Shown: piece after piece, positions 53,331 to 62,789 of the stretch
Layout: every line of letters begins with the position of its first letter
Position numbering within the stretch: the stretch's first letter is position 1
Assembly: GCA_023415305.1 (NCBI GenBank)
Contig: JAEZKZ010000068.1
Coordinates: 1 to 62,872, forward strand
Reading direction: 5' to 3'
Source of the DNA: Bacillota bacterium
Lineage (GTDB): Bacteria > Bacillota > Clostridia > Acetivibrionales > DSM-1351
DNA length: 62,872 bases
Position numbers and translations under genes: made by a program
The notes under the pieces: generated by a model
Database searches by the model: none
What the model was told of the DNA's origin: nothing
The model's input: only the letters and a program-made list of their open reading frames with translations

Positions 53331-55346
53331 ATGAATAATATATTAAAACTATTGGAAAGGCTGGAGAAACAGAGAGGTGTTTTTGTCAGACCTTATAATA
53401 TTCCCGAGGCTTGGAACTATTTCGGCTACACAGAATTTGAAAGGACCAGACCAGGGGAAATACAAGTAAATCCCTTTGATTTCTATTCGGAAAGTATACG
53501 GAAGAACATACTTAAACTGGCGGAGAAGAATAAAAACTATCTTCCGGCACTTGAGTCCGACAGCAAAAGCTGTGGAGATATATCCGGCAGGACTGTCTAT
53601 AGTATGCTGCCACGAATGCTTACTGCATGGGAACATGGAGAAAAAGGGCAGATACATTCGGGAACCTTCTTAAAATCACTGTGCTATCTTCCTTATCTAA
53701 AAGGGCTGGGAGTAGATATAATCTATCTGCTGCCTGTTTTTGAAACAAGTGAAATGTATAAAAAGGGTGAAAAGGCCAGCCCATATGCCATAAAAAATAT
53801 TTATAGGCTTGATCCCGATTTGCATGATCCTCTTACAGGAGAAGATAAAACTTTTATAGAAACCGAATTCAGGGCCTTTATTGAAGCCTGTCATATTCTG
53901 AACATCCGGGTAATGCTGGATTTCGTATTCAGAACCTTCTCAAGGGATAACGACCTGCTTGTAGAGAACCCGGAATGGCTTTACTGGATAAAACTCAATA
54001 GTAACCAATCCTTTAGTGCTCCAACTCTTGAGTCAGATAAGCAGCTTATACTCGTAAATGATGATAATCTGCATAGTTTGTACAACAGCTCCGGATTTAC
54101 CGAGTACAAGGCACAGTTTACATTCCCTCCTAATGTGCTGGATAAGGTGAAATGGGAAGCAGTAGTGAATAAGCATAAGGAAGAAGGGGAAAACATATTA
54201 AGGCTCGTTGAGAATGAATTCGGTATAACTACCATGCCGGGGTTCTCAAATGTTCTGAATGATCCTCAGCCGCCCTGGAAGGATGTAACCTATCCCAAGT
54301 TTTACTTTGACAGCCATAAAGAAGTAATACAATATATTGACCCTTCTTCCCCAGACTTTCTAATGCAGGATGGTGTATCACTGAATAAGTATCACGGAAG
54401 CATAAAGAATGTTGAACTGTGGAGCTATATCGAAGGTGTAATACCCTTCTATCAACAGAATTACGGGATTGACGGTGCCAGAATAGATATGGGTCATGCC
54501 CTTCCTGCTGAATTGAATAAGAGTATTATACGGAAGGCGAAGGAGAATAACAGTAATTTTTTGCTTTGGTCAGAAGAATTTCTAGTAGAGAAGTCCGCTC
54601 AGGCTTCAAGGGACGGTTTCAATTTTATCAGTGGTTTTCTTTACGGTTTGTATAAGGAAACTCAAGAGACAGATTTTAATAAGAAGTTATTCGAAGAGAC
54701 TCTTCTGCTATCCGAGTTACCTGTTGCTGCAGCAATGGAAACTCCTGATACTCCGAGGTCGGCGTACATCCATAATAAAACGCTGCTTGAGATAATCACA
54801 TTTATAAATGGTTTTATACCAAACAAGGTACTCTTCATAAATAACGGTCAGGAACTGATGGAATACCAACCAATGAATTTAGGGCTTGATAATACCGAGG
54901 CAGGAAGATTTATACTGGAAAAAACCGATCCTATGTACGGAAAACTGGCTTTTTTCGATAACTACTATTTGAAATGGACTTCAAAGGATAGAAAATGGAT
55001 TGAAGGGATAATTAAAAAAGTTAATGCTTTGAATAGAGAGTATAAAGAACTTATTTCAAAAAAGGATAACTTTTATTTAATCTCAGGTTTTAATAGGAGC
55101 CTTGTTACTGCAATTATGTATTTTGACAGCTCAACCGGGCAGAATTTTATTCTGTTGGTAAACAGAAGCCTGGAAAAGCAAGTACCTATCCTAATAAAAG
55201 ATATACTGCCAGAAGCCATTAACCGGGAGTCAGGTACATTAACGGTAAAATACTCTAATACAAACAGGGCTGAAATTGATATTTACAAGGAGATACAGCT
55301 AGCTGAGGGAGAAATTATTGCAGTAGAAATCGAGCCGGATAATTAA
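53331..55346 (+). CDS. GH13 alpha-amylase-family enzyme, GlgE-like
   Basis: 671 residues with an (alpha/beta)8 glycosidase core. The catalytic nucleophile region is GIDGARIDMGHALP (Asp about residue 386) and the acid/base is in FLLWSEEF (about residue 415). Region I lacks the usual DxVxNH and reads MLDFVFRTFSRDND ... ENPEWLYW; region IV lacks NHD and reads METPDTPR. As I recall them, the GlgE maltosyltransferases (GH13_3) have comparable replacements (...NTPD..., HPEWF). The neighbouring gene is an alpha-glucan phosphorylase. A starch/glycogen-oligosaccharide role is likely; the exact reaction is not. ATG 53331 follows GGAG. Confidence 0.8.
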   Translation: MNNILKLLERLEKQRGVFVRPYNIPEAWNYFGYTEFERTRPGEIQVNPFDFYSESIRKNILKLAEKNKNYLPALESDSKSCGDISGRTVYSMLPRMLTAWEHGEKGQIHSGTFLKSLCYLPYLKGLGVDIIYLLPVFETSEMYKKGEKASPYAIKNIYRLDPDLHDPLTGEDKTFIETEFRAFIEACHILNIRVMLDFVFRTFSRDNDLLVENPEWLYWIKLNSNQSFSAPTLESDKQLILVNDDNLHSLYNSSGFTEYKAQFTFPPNVLDKVKWEAVVNKHKEEGENILRLVENEFGITTMPGFSNVLNDPQPPWKDVTYPKFYFDSHKEVIQYIDPSSPDFLMQDGVSLNKYHGSIKNVELWSYIEGVIPFYQQNYGIDGARIDMGHALPAELNKSIIRKAKENNSNFLLWSEEFLVEKSAQASRDGFNFISGFLYGLYKETQETDFNKKLFEETLLLSELPVAAAMETPDTPRSAYIHNKTLLEIITFINGFIPNKVLFINNGQELMEYQPMNLGLDNTEAGRFILEKTDPMYGKLAFFDNYYLKWTSKDRKWIEGIIKKVNALNREYKELISKKDNFYLISGFNRSLVTAIMYFDSSTGQNFILLVNRSLEKQVPILIKDILPEAINRESGTLTVKYSNTNRAEIDIYKEIQLAEGEIIAVEIEPDN

Positions 55347-55456
55347 GGTATAAATACATAGTTCATGTAATTTTAAAGGATACAAAGCATTAATATATTT
55401 AATAAACCTAAAGATTAAAAGGGGAGTTGTTGATATCCTCGGAAATGGAGATTATT

Positions 55457-57055
55457 ATGAATAAAAACAGTAAAAAGACTGCGTACTTCTGTATGGAATT
55501 TGGACTCCATGAAGATTTTAAAATATATTCAGGGGGGTTAGGAATACTTGCGGGAGATATATTGAAGGCTGCTAAAGACGGTCATTATCCAATGGTGGGC
55601 GTAGGTATACTGTGGAGACAGGGATATACCACACAGCTTATAGGTGAAGACGGTACACCTTACGACTGCTATCCTGAATACAGATACGACTTTCTTGAGG
55701 ATATGAAGGTTGAAGTTGAACTGGAGATAAGGGGTAGAACTGTTAAATGCAAGGTTTGGAAATGCAGCAAATATAATAATGTGGATTTATACCTGCTGGA
55801 CACAAATATACCAGGCAACAATGATTTCTACATAACCGGGCAGCTATACGGATGGTTCTCGGAGGAAAGAATTGCCCAGGAGATGGTACTGGGAATAGGG
55901 GGGATAAGAGCCCTTCAGAAAATGGGGCTTGACGTGGATATATACCATTTCAATGACAGTCATCCGGTGATAGCAGGTATAGAACTGATAACACAAGAGA
56001 TGAAGTCCGGAAAAGTTACATTCGAAGAGGCTTGGCAGACAATCAGAGAAAAAATAGTTTTTACCACACATACACCTGTTACAGCGGGAAATGAAGTACA
56101 TGAGCATTCTTTGCTGGAATATATGGGAGCATATAACGGTTTGTCCTATGAGGAAATGTGCCAGCTTGGCGGTGACCCCTTCAGTATGACAGCTGCAGGT
56201 CTGCGGTTATGTAAAAAAGCTAATGCTGTAGCTGCGCTGCACTGTGAAACCGCCAAAAAGATGTGGAAGGACGTGGACAAAGCAGCAGAAATAATTGCTG
56301 TTACAAATGGGGTACACAACGGCACCTGGCAGGAGCAAAGAATAGTCAAGGCTCTTAAAGATGGTTTACAGCTCTGGAATGCCCATACCGAAGTAAAAAC
56401 CGAAATGCTGGAGGAAATTTATAAAAGAAATGGAGTAAGGCTTGACCCGGACGTACTTACCATCGGTTTTGCCAGAAGAGCGGCACCTTATAAAAGAGGT
56501 GATCTCATTTTTGGCAACAAGGAAATAATTCAGCCTCTGCTGGAAAAAGGTAGGCTGCAGATAATCTTTTCAGGAAAAGCTCACCCGAATGATCTCACTG
56601 GAAAGGGGATAGTTGCCAACCTTTATGCAATGTCTCAAAAATATCCTGGGAGTATTGTATTTATACAAAACTATGATATGAAAATAGGCAAGTTGCTTAC
56701 AAGGGGCTGCGATGTGTGGCTCAACAACCCTGTGAGACCCATGGAAGCCTGTGGAACGTCAGGAATGAAGGCTGCCATGAATGGGGTACTTAATTTCAGT
56801 GTACTTGACGGTTGGTGGCCCGAAGGTTGTATTCACGGAGAAAACGGCTGGCAGATAGGGGATGGCTACGAGGGCACTGATGCCCTTGCGGTTGATTCAA
56901 AATCCCTGTACAAAACCCTTCTGGAAGAAGTAATTCCAACCTATTACGAAAATAGGGACAAATGGGTAAATATGATGCAGGCCAGTATCAGAATGTCCAC
57001 CCACAGCTTCTCTGCTACCCGCATGATAGACGACTACTATAATTTAATGTACTAG
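55457..57055 (+). CDS. glgP: alpha-glucan phosphorylase (GT35)
   Basis: About 532 residues, the short bacterial form of glycogen/maltodextrin phosphorylase. It opens with TAYFCMEFGLHEDFKIYSGG and contains the PLP-attachment region GTSGMKAAMNGVLNFSVLDG (Lys near residue 437) and phosphate-site residues around RRAAPYKRGDL. It releases glucose-1-phosphate from alpha-1,4-glucans. Start: GGAG 6 nt before ATG 55457; the in-frame TTGs at 55427 and 55430 and the ATG at 55445 are too close to or upstream of the ribosome sites. It is separated from the GH13 gene by 110 bases, probably one operon under the LacI-type regulator. Confidence 0.9.
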   Translation: MNKNSKKTAYFCMEFGLHEDFKIYSGGLGILAGDILKAAKDGHYPMVGVGILWRQGYTTQLIGEDGTPYDCYPEYRYDFLEDMKVEVELEIRGRTVKCKVWKCSKYNNVDLYLLDTNIPGNNDFYITGQLYGWFSEERIAQEMVLGIGGIRALQKMGLDVDIYHFNDSHPVIAGIELITQEMKSGKVTFEEAWQTIREKIVFTTHTPVTAGNEVHEHSLLEYMGAYNGLSYEEMCQLGGDPFSMTAAGLRLCKKANAVAALHCETAKKMWKDVDKAAEIIAVTNGVHNGTWQEQRIVKALKDGLQLWNAHTEVKTEMLEEIYKRNGVRLDPDVLTIGFARRAAPYKRGDLIFGNKEIIQPLLEKGRLQIIFSGKAHPNDLTGKGIVANLYAMSQKYPGSIVFIQNYDMKIGKLLTRGCDVWLNNPVRPMEACGTSGMKAAMNGVLNFSVLDGWWPEGCIHGENGWQIGDGYEGTDALAVDSKSLYKTLLEEVIPTYYENRDKWVNMMQASIRMSTHSFSATRMIDDYYNLMY

Positions 57056-57093
57056 ATCATAATTATCTTTTAAATACTCTTAATTAGGCCTTT

Positions 57094-57134
57094 AGCAAGC
57101 AGTCGATATAAAAATCGATCTGTTTGCTTTTTTT
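57094..57134 (+). terminator. terminator after the phosphorylase gene
   Basis: AGCAAGCAG-TCGAT (57094-57107) pairs with ATCGAT-CTGTTTGCT (57114-57128), with a small internal mismatch, followed by seven T. Confidence 0.88.
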
Positions 57135-57318
57135 ATGACAATAAACTATAGGCAATATTATACAGTTGACAAAACAGTACTATGCTCTGATCACATAGCA
57201 TGTGCTATTGTATTATTTTATAATATTTTTTTCAAAAGTTTATATTACTGCTTAAGAGGTATAATTATTATGATATTATGTTAATATACATGATTAATTA
57301 TACTCGGAGGGTATCCAG

Positions 57319-59265
57319 TTGGTTGAAAAAACAGTTTTTCTTACTAAAATAAAACGCATAATTTTAATTTTCGCAGTATCGATAATTTCTATAATGATTC
57401 TACTGAGTTCTTTATTTTATATCTCAAGCAGGAACAGCTATGAGGAACGTACACTGGTAAATGTACTTGGAAGGCAGAGAATGCTTACACAGATGATGGC
57501 AAAGGATGCCAGCAGACTGTATGCACTTGTACAGGCGAAGGATTCAGGCAACATGATTGAGGAAGAAAATGTAGTTGATTCCAAGATAAAGGTGACAAAA
57601 CAGAAAATATCAACTGCCAGGGAAGAGTTCTCAGACACCCTGTCACAAATAAATAAGGGTTATATTGAAGACCAGAAAGTAAAGGTGGTTTTTAATAATA
57701 CAAATGCACCTATAAGTTTCAACTTACATAATGTTAATATGCTTTGGGAAAAATTTGATCACGCGGTTAATACCATACTTAGTGCAAACTATAATGACGA
57801 TTTTATTAAGTCCATAATTTATATTAATGAAAACAATGAGCTGCTTCTTGATTACTGTGATGGCATACTTGAGTATACAGTAGGAGCGGCCAAGCAAGAG
57901 GCAATGAAAAGTATGCTTATATCGATTATGCTGGTTTTATTAGCTTTTATTGTTATTGGTGTATTTGTGCGAAGCTCATATAAATATATTATAATGCCAT
58001 TAAATGAAATATATAACGGATTTTCTGATTTGGGAGTATATTATCAAGAGGAATATAAACCTTCTTTTATGACTAATCGTGAAATAAAGCCCATAGTCGG
58101 TGAGATAAGCAGTGTGTTCCATAAGATGGAAAGTATTATTTCGCTAATTGAGAACATTAACAATAATTCCTCCTTTTACGAAGTACTAAACTTTATATTC
58201 GAAAGTTTCTCCTCCTATATACCTTATAATCATATTGGTGTAGCGATTGTAAAGGGTAACGGAAGGATACTTGAGGCATCCCATGGCATTTCTGACGGAT
58301 CAGTTACAGGATTACCTGAGGCCCTTTTAAATAAAGGATATGAGATAAAGGGTTCAAGTCTTGAAAAAATATTTAATACCGGTGAAGCTAGAGTAATAAA
58401 TGACCTTAAAGAATATTCAGAAATAAATCCGCCTAAAGAGTATACAAAGGTAATTTTGGATGCGGGAATACGCTCTTCTATAACACTGCCGCTGAATGTC
58501 AATAACAGAAACATAGGAGTAATATTCTTTTCAAGTAAGGATAAAAATGTGTACACCCAGAAGCATTGTAAATTTCTTAAGGTTCTTGCAAACAGTATAG
58601 CAATCACTTTTGAAAAGAATATATTTGTTGATGACTTACTTTACAGTGGACTGCTGGCTCTGGCAAAACTTGCTGAGGCACGCGATGAAGACACTGCTGA
58701 CCATCTGGAAAGAATGAAGAAATATGCCAGATTGATTACTGAATTATTATACACTGACAGCAAATACAGAAAGGAAATTTCAGCCGAGTATATTAATGAT
58801 ATTGAACGGTTCAGTCCGATGCATGACATAGGAAAGGTGGGAATACGGGATGCAATTCTTTTAAAGCCTGGAAAGCTTACCAGTGAAGAATTTGAAGAAA
58901 TGAAAATGCATGCCGAATTTGGTGCCGAAGTGTTGAAAGCAGCTGAAAATAATATAGAGAAAAATGGAAAGAGCCTGTTTAAACTTGGTATAGAAATAGC
59001 TGAGGGTCATCATGAAAAGTGGGATGGCTCGGGCTATCCAAATGGGAGAGCGGGGGTTGAAATACCATTGAGCGCTAGAATTGTAGCAGTTGCCGATGTA
59101 TTTGATGCTCTGTCAAGCAGAAGACCCTATAAGGAACCCTTTCCCTTTGATATCTCCTTCGGTATGATAATTGAGGGTGGAGGGAAACATTTCGATCCGG
59201 AAATTGTCAGAGTCTTTGAACAGAACAAGGATAAAATATTTGAATTGTATAAGAGCTTTTATTAA
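57319..59265 (+). CDS. membrane sensor with PilJ-like N-terminus, GAF and HD-GYP c-di-GMP phosphodiesterase domains
   Basis: 648 residues. Membrane segment 1 is about residues 12-32 and segment 2 about 197-217. The external part between them starts with VLGRQRMLTQMMAKDASRLY, the P-box-like motif of PilJ/NarX-type sensors. A HAMP-like linker and a GAF domain (about 290-430, SYIPYNHIGVAIVKGNGRIL ... RNIGVIFFSSKDK) precede HD-GYP (about 445-648). The phosphodiesterase residues are present: DTADHLERM, HDIGKVGIRDAILLKPGKL and GHHEKWDGSGYPNGRAG. It should hydrolyse cyclic di-GMP in response to an external and an internal signal. TTG start after GGAGGGT. Monocistronic. Confidence 0.92.
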   Translation: MVEKTVFLTKIKRIILIFAVSIISIMILLSSLFYISSRNSYEERTLVNVLGRQRMLTQMMAKDASRLYALVQAKDSGNMIEEENVVDSKIKVTKQKISTAREEFSDTLSQINKGYIEDQKVKVVFNNTNAPISFNLHNVNMLWEKFDHAVNTILSANYNDDFIKSIIYINENNELLLDYCDGILEYTVGAAKQEAMKSMLISIMLVLLAFIVIGVFVRSSYKYIIMPLNEIYNGFSDLGVYYQEEYKPSFMTNREIKPIVGEISSVFHKMESIISLIENINNNSSFYEVLNFIFESFSSYIPYNHIGVAIVKGNGRILEASHGISDGSVTGLPEALLNKGYEIKGSSLEKIFNTGEARVINDLKEYSEINPPKEYTKVILDAGIRSSITLPLNVNNRNIGVIFFSSKDKNVYTQKHCKFLKVLANSIAITFEKNIFVDDLLYSGLLALAKLAEARDEDTADHLERMKKYARLITELLYTDSKYRKEISAEYINDIERFSPMHDIGKVGIRDAILLKPGKLTSEEFEEMKMHAEFGAEVLKAAENNIEKNGKSLFKLGIEIAEGHHEKWDGSGYPNGRAGVEIPLSARIVAVADVFDALSSRRPYKEPFPFDISFGMIIEGGGKHFDPEIVRVFEQNKDKIFELYKSFY

Positions 59266-59268
59266 AAG

Positions 59269-59317
59269 AACGGAGTATAGTCGGCTGCTTTTCAGTAGCT
59301 TACCATACTCCGTTTTG
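59269..59317. terminator. bidirectional terminator between HD-GYP gene and uxaC
   Basis: A long hairpin with arms 59269-59289 and 59294-59314; the outer ten pairs (AACGGAGTAT/ATACTCCGTT) are perfect and the inner part has a few mismatches. TTTTG follows on the plus strand. Confidence 0.85.
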
Positions 59318-59326
59318 TAATTATAA

Positions 59327-60733
59327 TTAAGCATTTATTCCAAAGTAATTTGCAGCATTATTGTAACTGATATCCTGAACCACTTTACCCAATAAAGCCA
59401 TATCGTTAGGAATTTCACCCTTCTCGACCCAGTTGCCCAGAATATTGCATAGTATTCTTCTGAAATACTCATGTCTGATATAGGATAAAAAGCTTCTGGA
59501 ATCGGTAAGCATTCCTACAAATCTGCCAAGCAGACTTTGGTTTGCCAGAGTAATAATCTGCTTTTCAATACCATCCTTCTGATCATTAAACCACCAGGCC
59601 GATCCGAACTGGACTTTTCCGGGAATATTTCCGTTCTGAAAGCATCCGATTATTGTACCAAGCACTTCATTTTCTCTAGGGTTTACGTGGTATAAAATTG
59701 TTTTGGGCAGCTCATCTGTCATATCAAGTGCATTTAAGAAGGCTGAAAGGGCAGATGCAAAGGTCCAGTCGCCAATGGAGTCATAGCCCGTATTAGGACC
59801 AAGCCTATGCAGCATTCTTGTGTTGGTGTTACGCAGTGTACCAATGTGCAGCTGCATTACCCAGCCAAGTCTTGAGTATTGTCTCCCAAGGAATACGAGT
59901 ATTTGAGTCTTGTATACAGCGATTTCCTCAACAGTCAAAGGTTTAGCTGACAACGCTTTTTGCAGAATGGTTGAGGCCTCCTCCTCAGTGCCCTCACGGA
60001 ATAGGAGAGGCTCAAGACCGTGGTCTGATATTCTGCAGCCGGCCGTATGAAAATACTCCAGTCTTAAGGTTAATGCGTTCTTTAAATCCTGAAAAGTAGT
60101 AATTTTTATACCTGTTATCTCACCAAGCATCCGAATCCAAAGGGTAAAGTCCTCCTTATCAATATTCATCCCCTTATCAGGGCGGAAGGCAGGAAGTACC
60201 TTTACATCAAAATTCTTGTCATCAGCAATTATCTTGTGATACTTCAGTGAATCCAGGGGATCATCGGTTGTGCATATCACTTTGACATTTGAACGCTTAA
60301 TTAAATTTTTAGCAGTAAACTCATCACTTTTAAGCATTTCATTACAGCGTTCCCAGATGCTCTCGGCAGTATCAGGTGAAAGAAGCTCCGTTATTCCGAA
60401 GTAGCGTCTCAGCTCCAGGTGTGTCCAGTGAAATAAAGGATTGCCCAAGCAGTTAGGCATTGTCTCAGCCCACTTGAGAAATTTTTCCTTATCGTCTCCC
60501 TCTCCGGTTATATATTTCTCGTCAATGCCATTACTTCTAATAGCTCTCCACTTGTAATGGTCGTCTCCCAGCCATAATTCGGTAATATTTCTATACCTTT
60601 TATCCTCTGCAATCTCTTTGGGGTTCAGATGACAGTGGTAATCAAATATTGGCATTTCTTCAGCATAGCTATGATATAACTCAACGGCAGTTGGGGTATC
60701 CAATAAAAAATCTTCATTCATAAAAGCTTTCAC
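59327..60733 (-). CDS. uxaC: glucuronate isomerase
   Basis: Converts D-glucuronate to D-fructuronate and galacturonate to tagaturonate, the first step of hexuronate use. 468 residues, full length. The metal-binding FDYHCHLNPKEIAEDKRYRN motif is near residue 30, and AWWFNDQKDGIEKQI and MLTDSRSFLSYIRHEYFRRI are diagnostic. GTG start at 60733 with AAGGAG 7 nt upstream; the ATG 12 bases later is too far. No other uronate genes adjoin it here, so the rest of the pathway lies elsewhere. Its presence fits a plant-cell-wall degrader. Confidence 0.96.
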   Translation of the reverse strand: MKAFMNEDFLLDTPTAVELYHSYAEEMPIFDYHCHLNPKEIAEDKRYRNITELWLGDDHYKWRAIRSNGIDEKYITGEGDDKEKFLKWAETMPNCLGNPLFHWTHLELRRYFGITELLSPDTAESIWERCNEMLKSDEFTAKNLIKRSNVKVICTTDDPLDSLKYHKIIADDKNFDVKVLPAFRPDKGMNIDKEDFTLWIRMLGEITGIKITTFQDLKNALTLRLEYFHTAGCRISDHGLEPLLFREGTEEEASTILQKALSAKPLTVEEIAVYKTQILVFLGRQYSRLGWVMQLHIGTLRNTNTRMLHRLGPNTGYDSIGDWTFASALSAFLNALDMTDELPKTILYHVNPRENEVLGTIIGCFQNGNIPGKVQFGSAWWFNDQKDGIEKQIITLANQSLLGRFVGMLTDSRSFLSYIRHEYFRRILCNILGNWVEKGEIPNDMALLGKVVQDISYNNAANYFGINA

Positions 60734-60968
60734 ATCTGTTCTCCTTACAATAATTAGTCTTTAAGCAATAATTAGTTTTTAACTTTGATTGATTTTCCGG
60801 CAAATATCAAATATTAATACAATTATAATACTTCATATTTGTCATAAACATATCATATGTTGCTGCTTTTGATGCAAAAATTGCTATTAACCCCGTAAGG
60901 TATTTTAGGGCATATATTAATTATATCAGCGAAAGTGTTCGCTAAAGAAAAAATCAGACATGAAGAAA

Positions 60969-61056
60969 AACTAAGTAGAAATAATTCAGAAAGAAAAATG
61001 TCAGTAAGAAATAACTTAGCAGAAATAATTCAGAAAGAAAAATTTCAGGAGAGGGA
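60969..61056. repeat. two-copy 44-bp tandem repeat
   Basis: Two units of period 44, starting at 60969 (AACTAAG...) and 61013 (AACTTAG...), share AGAAATAATTCAGAAAGAAA near-identically. The second copy overlaps the last codons of the isochorismatase-like gene. The remainder of 60734-61044 is AT-rich and must contain the uxaC promoter, which I cannot place. Confidence 0.75.
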
Positions 61057-61566
61057 AATTTGAGAGCAAAACTCATCAGTAGATATAACTTTGATTCCCT
61101 CCTCCTGCAGATTGGAATTCCAGTATATGACAGTTTTTTCGGCATCCTTGTGGAAGGTGCTGTGGCCGTCACCAATCAATATAACCGACAGACCATGTTT
61201 TTCCGCGTCCTGACAGGCAGCCTGGACACAGCCGTTGGATACAAGTCCAGTTATAACAAGCGTTGTAATATTATTATTCTTCAAATAGGAGGTAAAGGGC
61301 TTTTCTTTAAAAATACTGCTATGACTTTTATCAAATAGTACGCTTTGAGCCCTGGAAGAAATTCTGCTGTCAATCTGCCAGTCTTCGGTGTTTTCTCTTG
61401 AGAAACTGTTATTTGTATGTCGGGTAAGAATTACAGGGACCTCTTTGGAAACAAAAAGAGATATCAGCCTGTTTATGTTGTTTATTAATTCCTGCTTATT
61501 ATGTACTTCTCTTTTAAGCAAACCACACTGCATATCAATAATTAGTAAAGCTATATTTTCACTCAT
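61045..61566 (-). CDS. isochorismatase-family cysteine hydrolase
   Basis: About 173 residues. The D-K-C triad can be followed: Asp in ALLIIDMQCGLL, Lys in SSIFKEKPFTSYL, and Cys in ITGLVSNGCVQAACQDA. Such enzymes hydrolyse amides or vinyl ethers (nicotinamidase, isochorismatase, carbamoyl compounds); the substrate is unknown. Start: AAGGAGG 9 nt before ATG 61566, which overlaps the end of the upstream GNAT gene by 8 nt; they are translationally coupled. The final residues lie inside a tandem DNA repeat. Confidence 0.87.
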   Translation of the reverse strand: MSENIALLIIDMQCGLLKREVHNKQELINNINRLISLFVSKEVPVILTRHTNNSFSRENTEDWQIDSRISSRAQSVLFDKSHSSIFKEKPFTSYLKNNNITTLVITGLVSNGCVQAACQDAEKHGLSVILIGDGHSTFHKDAEKTVIYWNSNLQEEGIKVISTDEFCSQISLS

Positions 61567-62113
61567 TATCAATATCCTCCTTCTCAAGCCAGTTTTCTCT
61601 GCTTAGTACAAATAAGGAGCCTAGAAATTCAATGGGAAGTCCGTCAGGGGTTTTCCTGAACGAGGCAGTGCCCTCGGCAGTTACTCTAAAACCTAGCTTA
61701 TGTATCAGTTTACAGGCAGGATAGTTTTCGTTTGCAGTACCGCTTGTCAGAATGTCAACATTTAAATCTGAAAATGCATAGTTAATAACTGCTTTGCAGG
61801 CCTCAAATGCGTAACCCCTCCGCTGATGCGGAGAATATATGCAGAAGCCGAGATCCAGCTCTCTTTCATTTTCTCCGTTGAGAGAAATAAAGCCAATGAT
61901 TTTACCTGACGTACTTTCACAAACTGCAAGATAACTATTACCCCTCGCAAAGGCATTAGTAATATCCTGTATATCATTATCCGTTGTGGGAAACTGATAA
62001 TCATAAATGGCATACTTTGATGCTTCCTTATCAATTAATATCTCTTTCAACTGCTCCCAATCCTCATTATCAAAATTTCTTATAACTAGTCGTTCGGTCA
62101 TTAATTTGGTCAT
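61559..62113 (-). CDS. RimJ/RimL-type GNAT N-acetyltransferase
   Basis: 184 residues. TERLVIRNFDNEDWEQLKEI at the start, LDLGFCIYSPHQRRGYAFEA as the acetyl-CoA motif (about residues 88-107), and LIHKLGFRVTAEGTASFRKT at the end are typical of this group, which acetylates protein N-termini or small amines. AAGGAGG 7 nt before ATG 62113. First gene of a two-gene unit with the isochorismatase-like hydrolase. Confidence 0.9.
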   Translation of the reverse strand: MTKLMTERLVIRNFDNEDWEQLKEILIDKEASKYAIYDYQFPTTDNDIQDITNAFARGNSYLAVCESTSGKIIGFISLNGENERELDLGFCIYSPHQRRGYAFEACKAVINYAFSDLNVDILTSGTANENYPACKLIHKLGFRVTAEGTASFRKTPDGLPIEFLGSLFVLSRENWLEKEDIDNE

Positions 62114-62360
62114 CCTGCAACCTCCTTATGTAAGGGGCCATAAAAGAACTTAAGTAGAGGGTTATTTTTATCCTGTGTCATTAAACTTTGTTATTCACGC
62201 CAATAAATGTAATTTTCTTTAATATATAACCAAAAAATTATTTAGTCAATAGAGGGTTTCCTGCTTCAATTAAGGTAGTGGGAATACAATTACATGTGTA
62301 AAAGATTAAGTGCATTCTAGTTTTTCACATTACCCCCAACAACTCATTATAGAGCTAAAT

Positions 62361-62400
62361 AAACAAAGCCTGTAAGCATATAAGCTTACAGGCTTTGTTT
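62361..62400. terminator. 17-bp stem terminator downstream of tRNA-Arg
   Basis: AAACAAAGCCTGTAAGC (62361-62377) and GCTTACAGGCTTTGTTT (62384-62400) form a perfect stem with a 6-nt loop. It is placed just 3' of the minus-strand tRNA; the arms end in A/T runs on both sides. The rest of 62114-62406 holds nothing I recognise. Confidence 0.9.
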
Positions 62401-62406
62401 TGTACC

Positions 62407-62483
62407 TGGCGCGCCCGGCAGAGATCGAATCCACAACCTTTTGGTCCGTAGCCAAACGCTCTATCCAATTGAGCTACGGGCGC
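62407..62483 (-). tRNA. tRNA-Arg (anticodon ACG)
   Basis: Read on the minus strand: acceptor GCGCCCG/CGGGCGC, D-stem GCTC/GAGC, anticodon stem TTTGG/CCAAA with loop CTACGGA (anticodon ACG, read as ICG), and a T-arm with loop TTCGATC and stem GTGGA/TCTGC (two G-U pairs). The discriminator is G and the 3' CCA is encoded (62407-62409). It is the only RNA gene found. Confidence 0.97.
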
Positions 62484-62789
62484 ATATCATATAAACGTAA
62501 TATCACGGTGCACTAAATATATTAATACATCTTGAACAAAAAAGCAACAGTTTGTTTTATTTACCAGGAGAAATCATTGATAAACTTTTTACTGTTTGCT
62601 GTTATATCTCAATTGAAGGGTGAAACTCTAGTAGTTCTTTTTCATTTAGGTGACTTATTTATTTTAATAATTTTATGTTTTGGCTGTTAAAAGCATTCTA
62701 AAAATTACTTTATAGATAGAGCGTTATTTATGCTGCCATTTATTTATTACCATAAACGCTTAAAATGATTTTTTGGAGTGAATAATGAA
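62484..62789. other. AT-rich region upstream of tRNA-Arg
   Basis: 306 bases between the tRNA (minus) and the partial ORF (plus). No gene or convincing structure is seen. The tRNA promoter must lie in the left part, but I cannot fix it. Confidence 0.35.

Noticed and set aside
60949..61056. Possible CRISPR array from repeated AGAAATAATTCAGAAAG units
   Set aside because: Only two units, contiguous with no unique spacers, and no cas genes nearby; it is a simple tandem duplication.
61060..61338. 92-residue plus-strand frame opposite the isochorismatase-like gene
   Set aside because: It is antisense to a gene with a clear catalytic triad; AGGAGAGGG upstream is a chance match.
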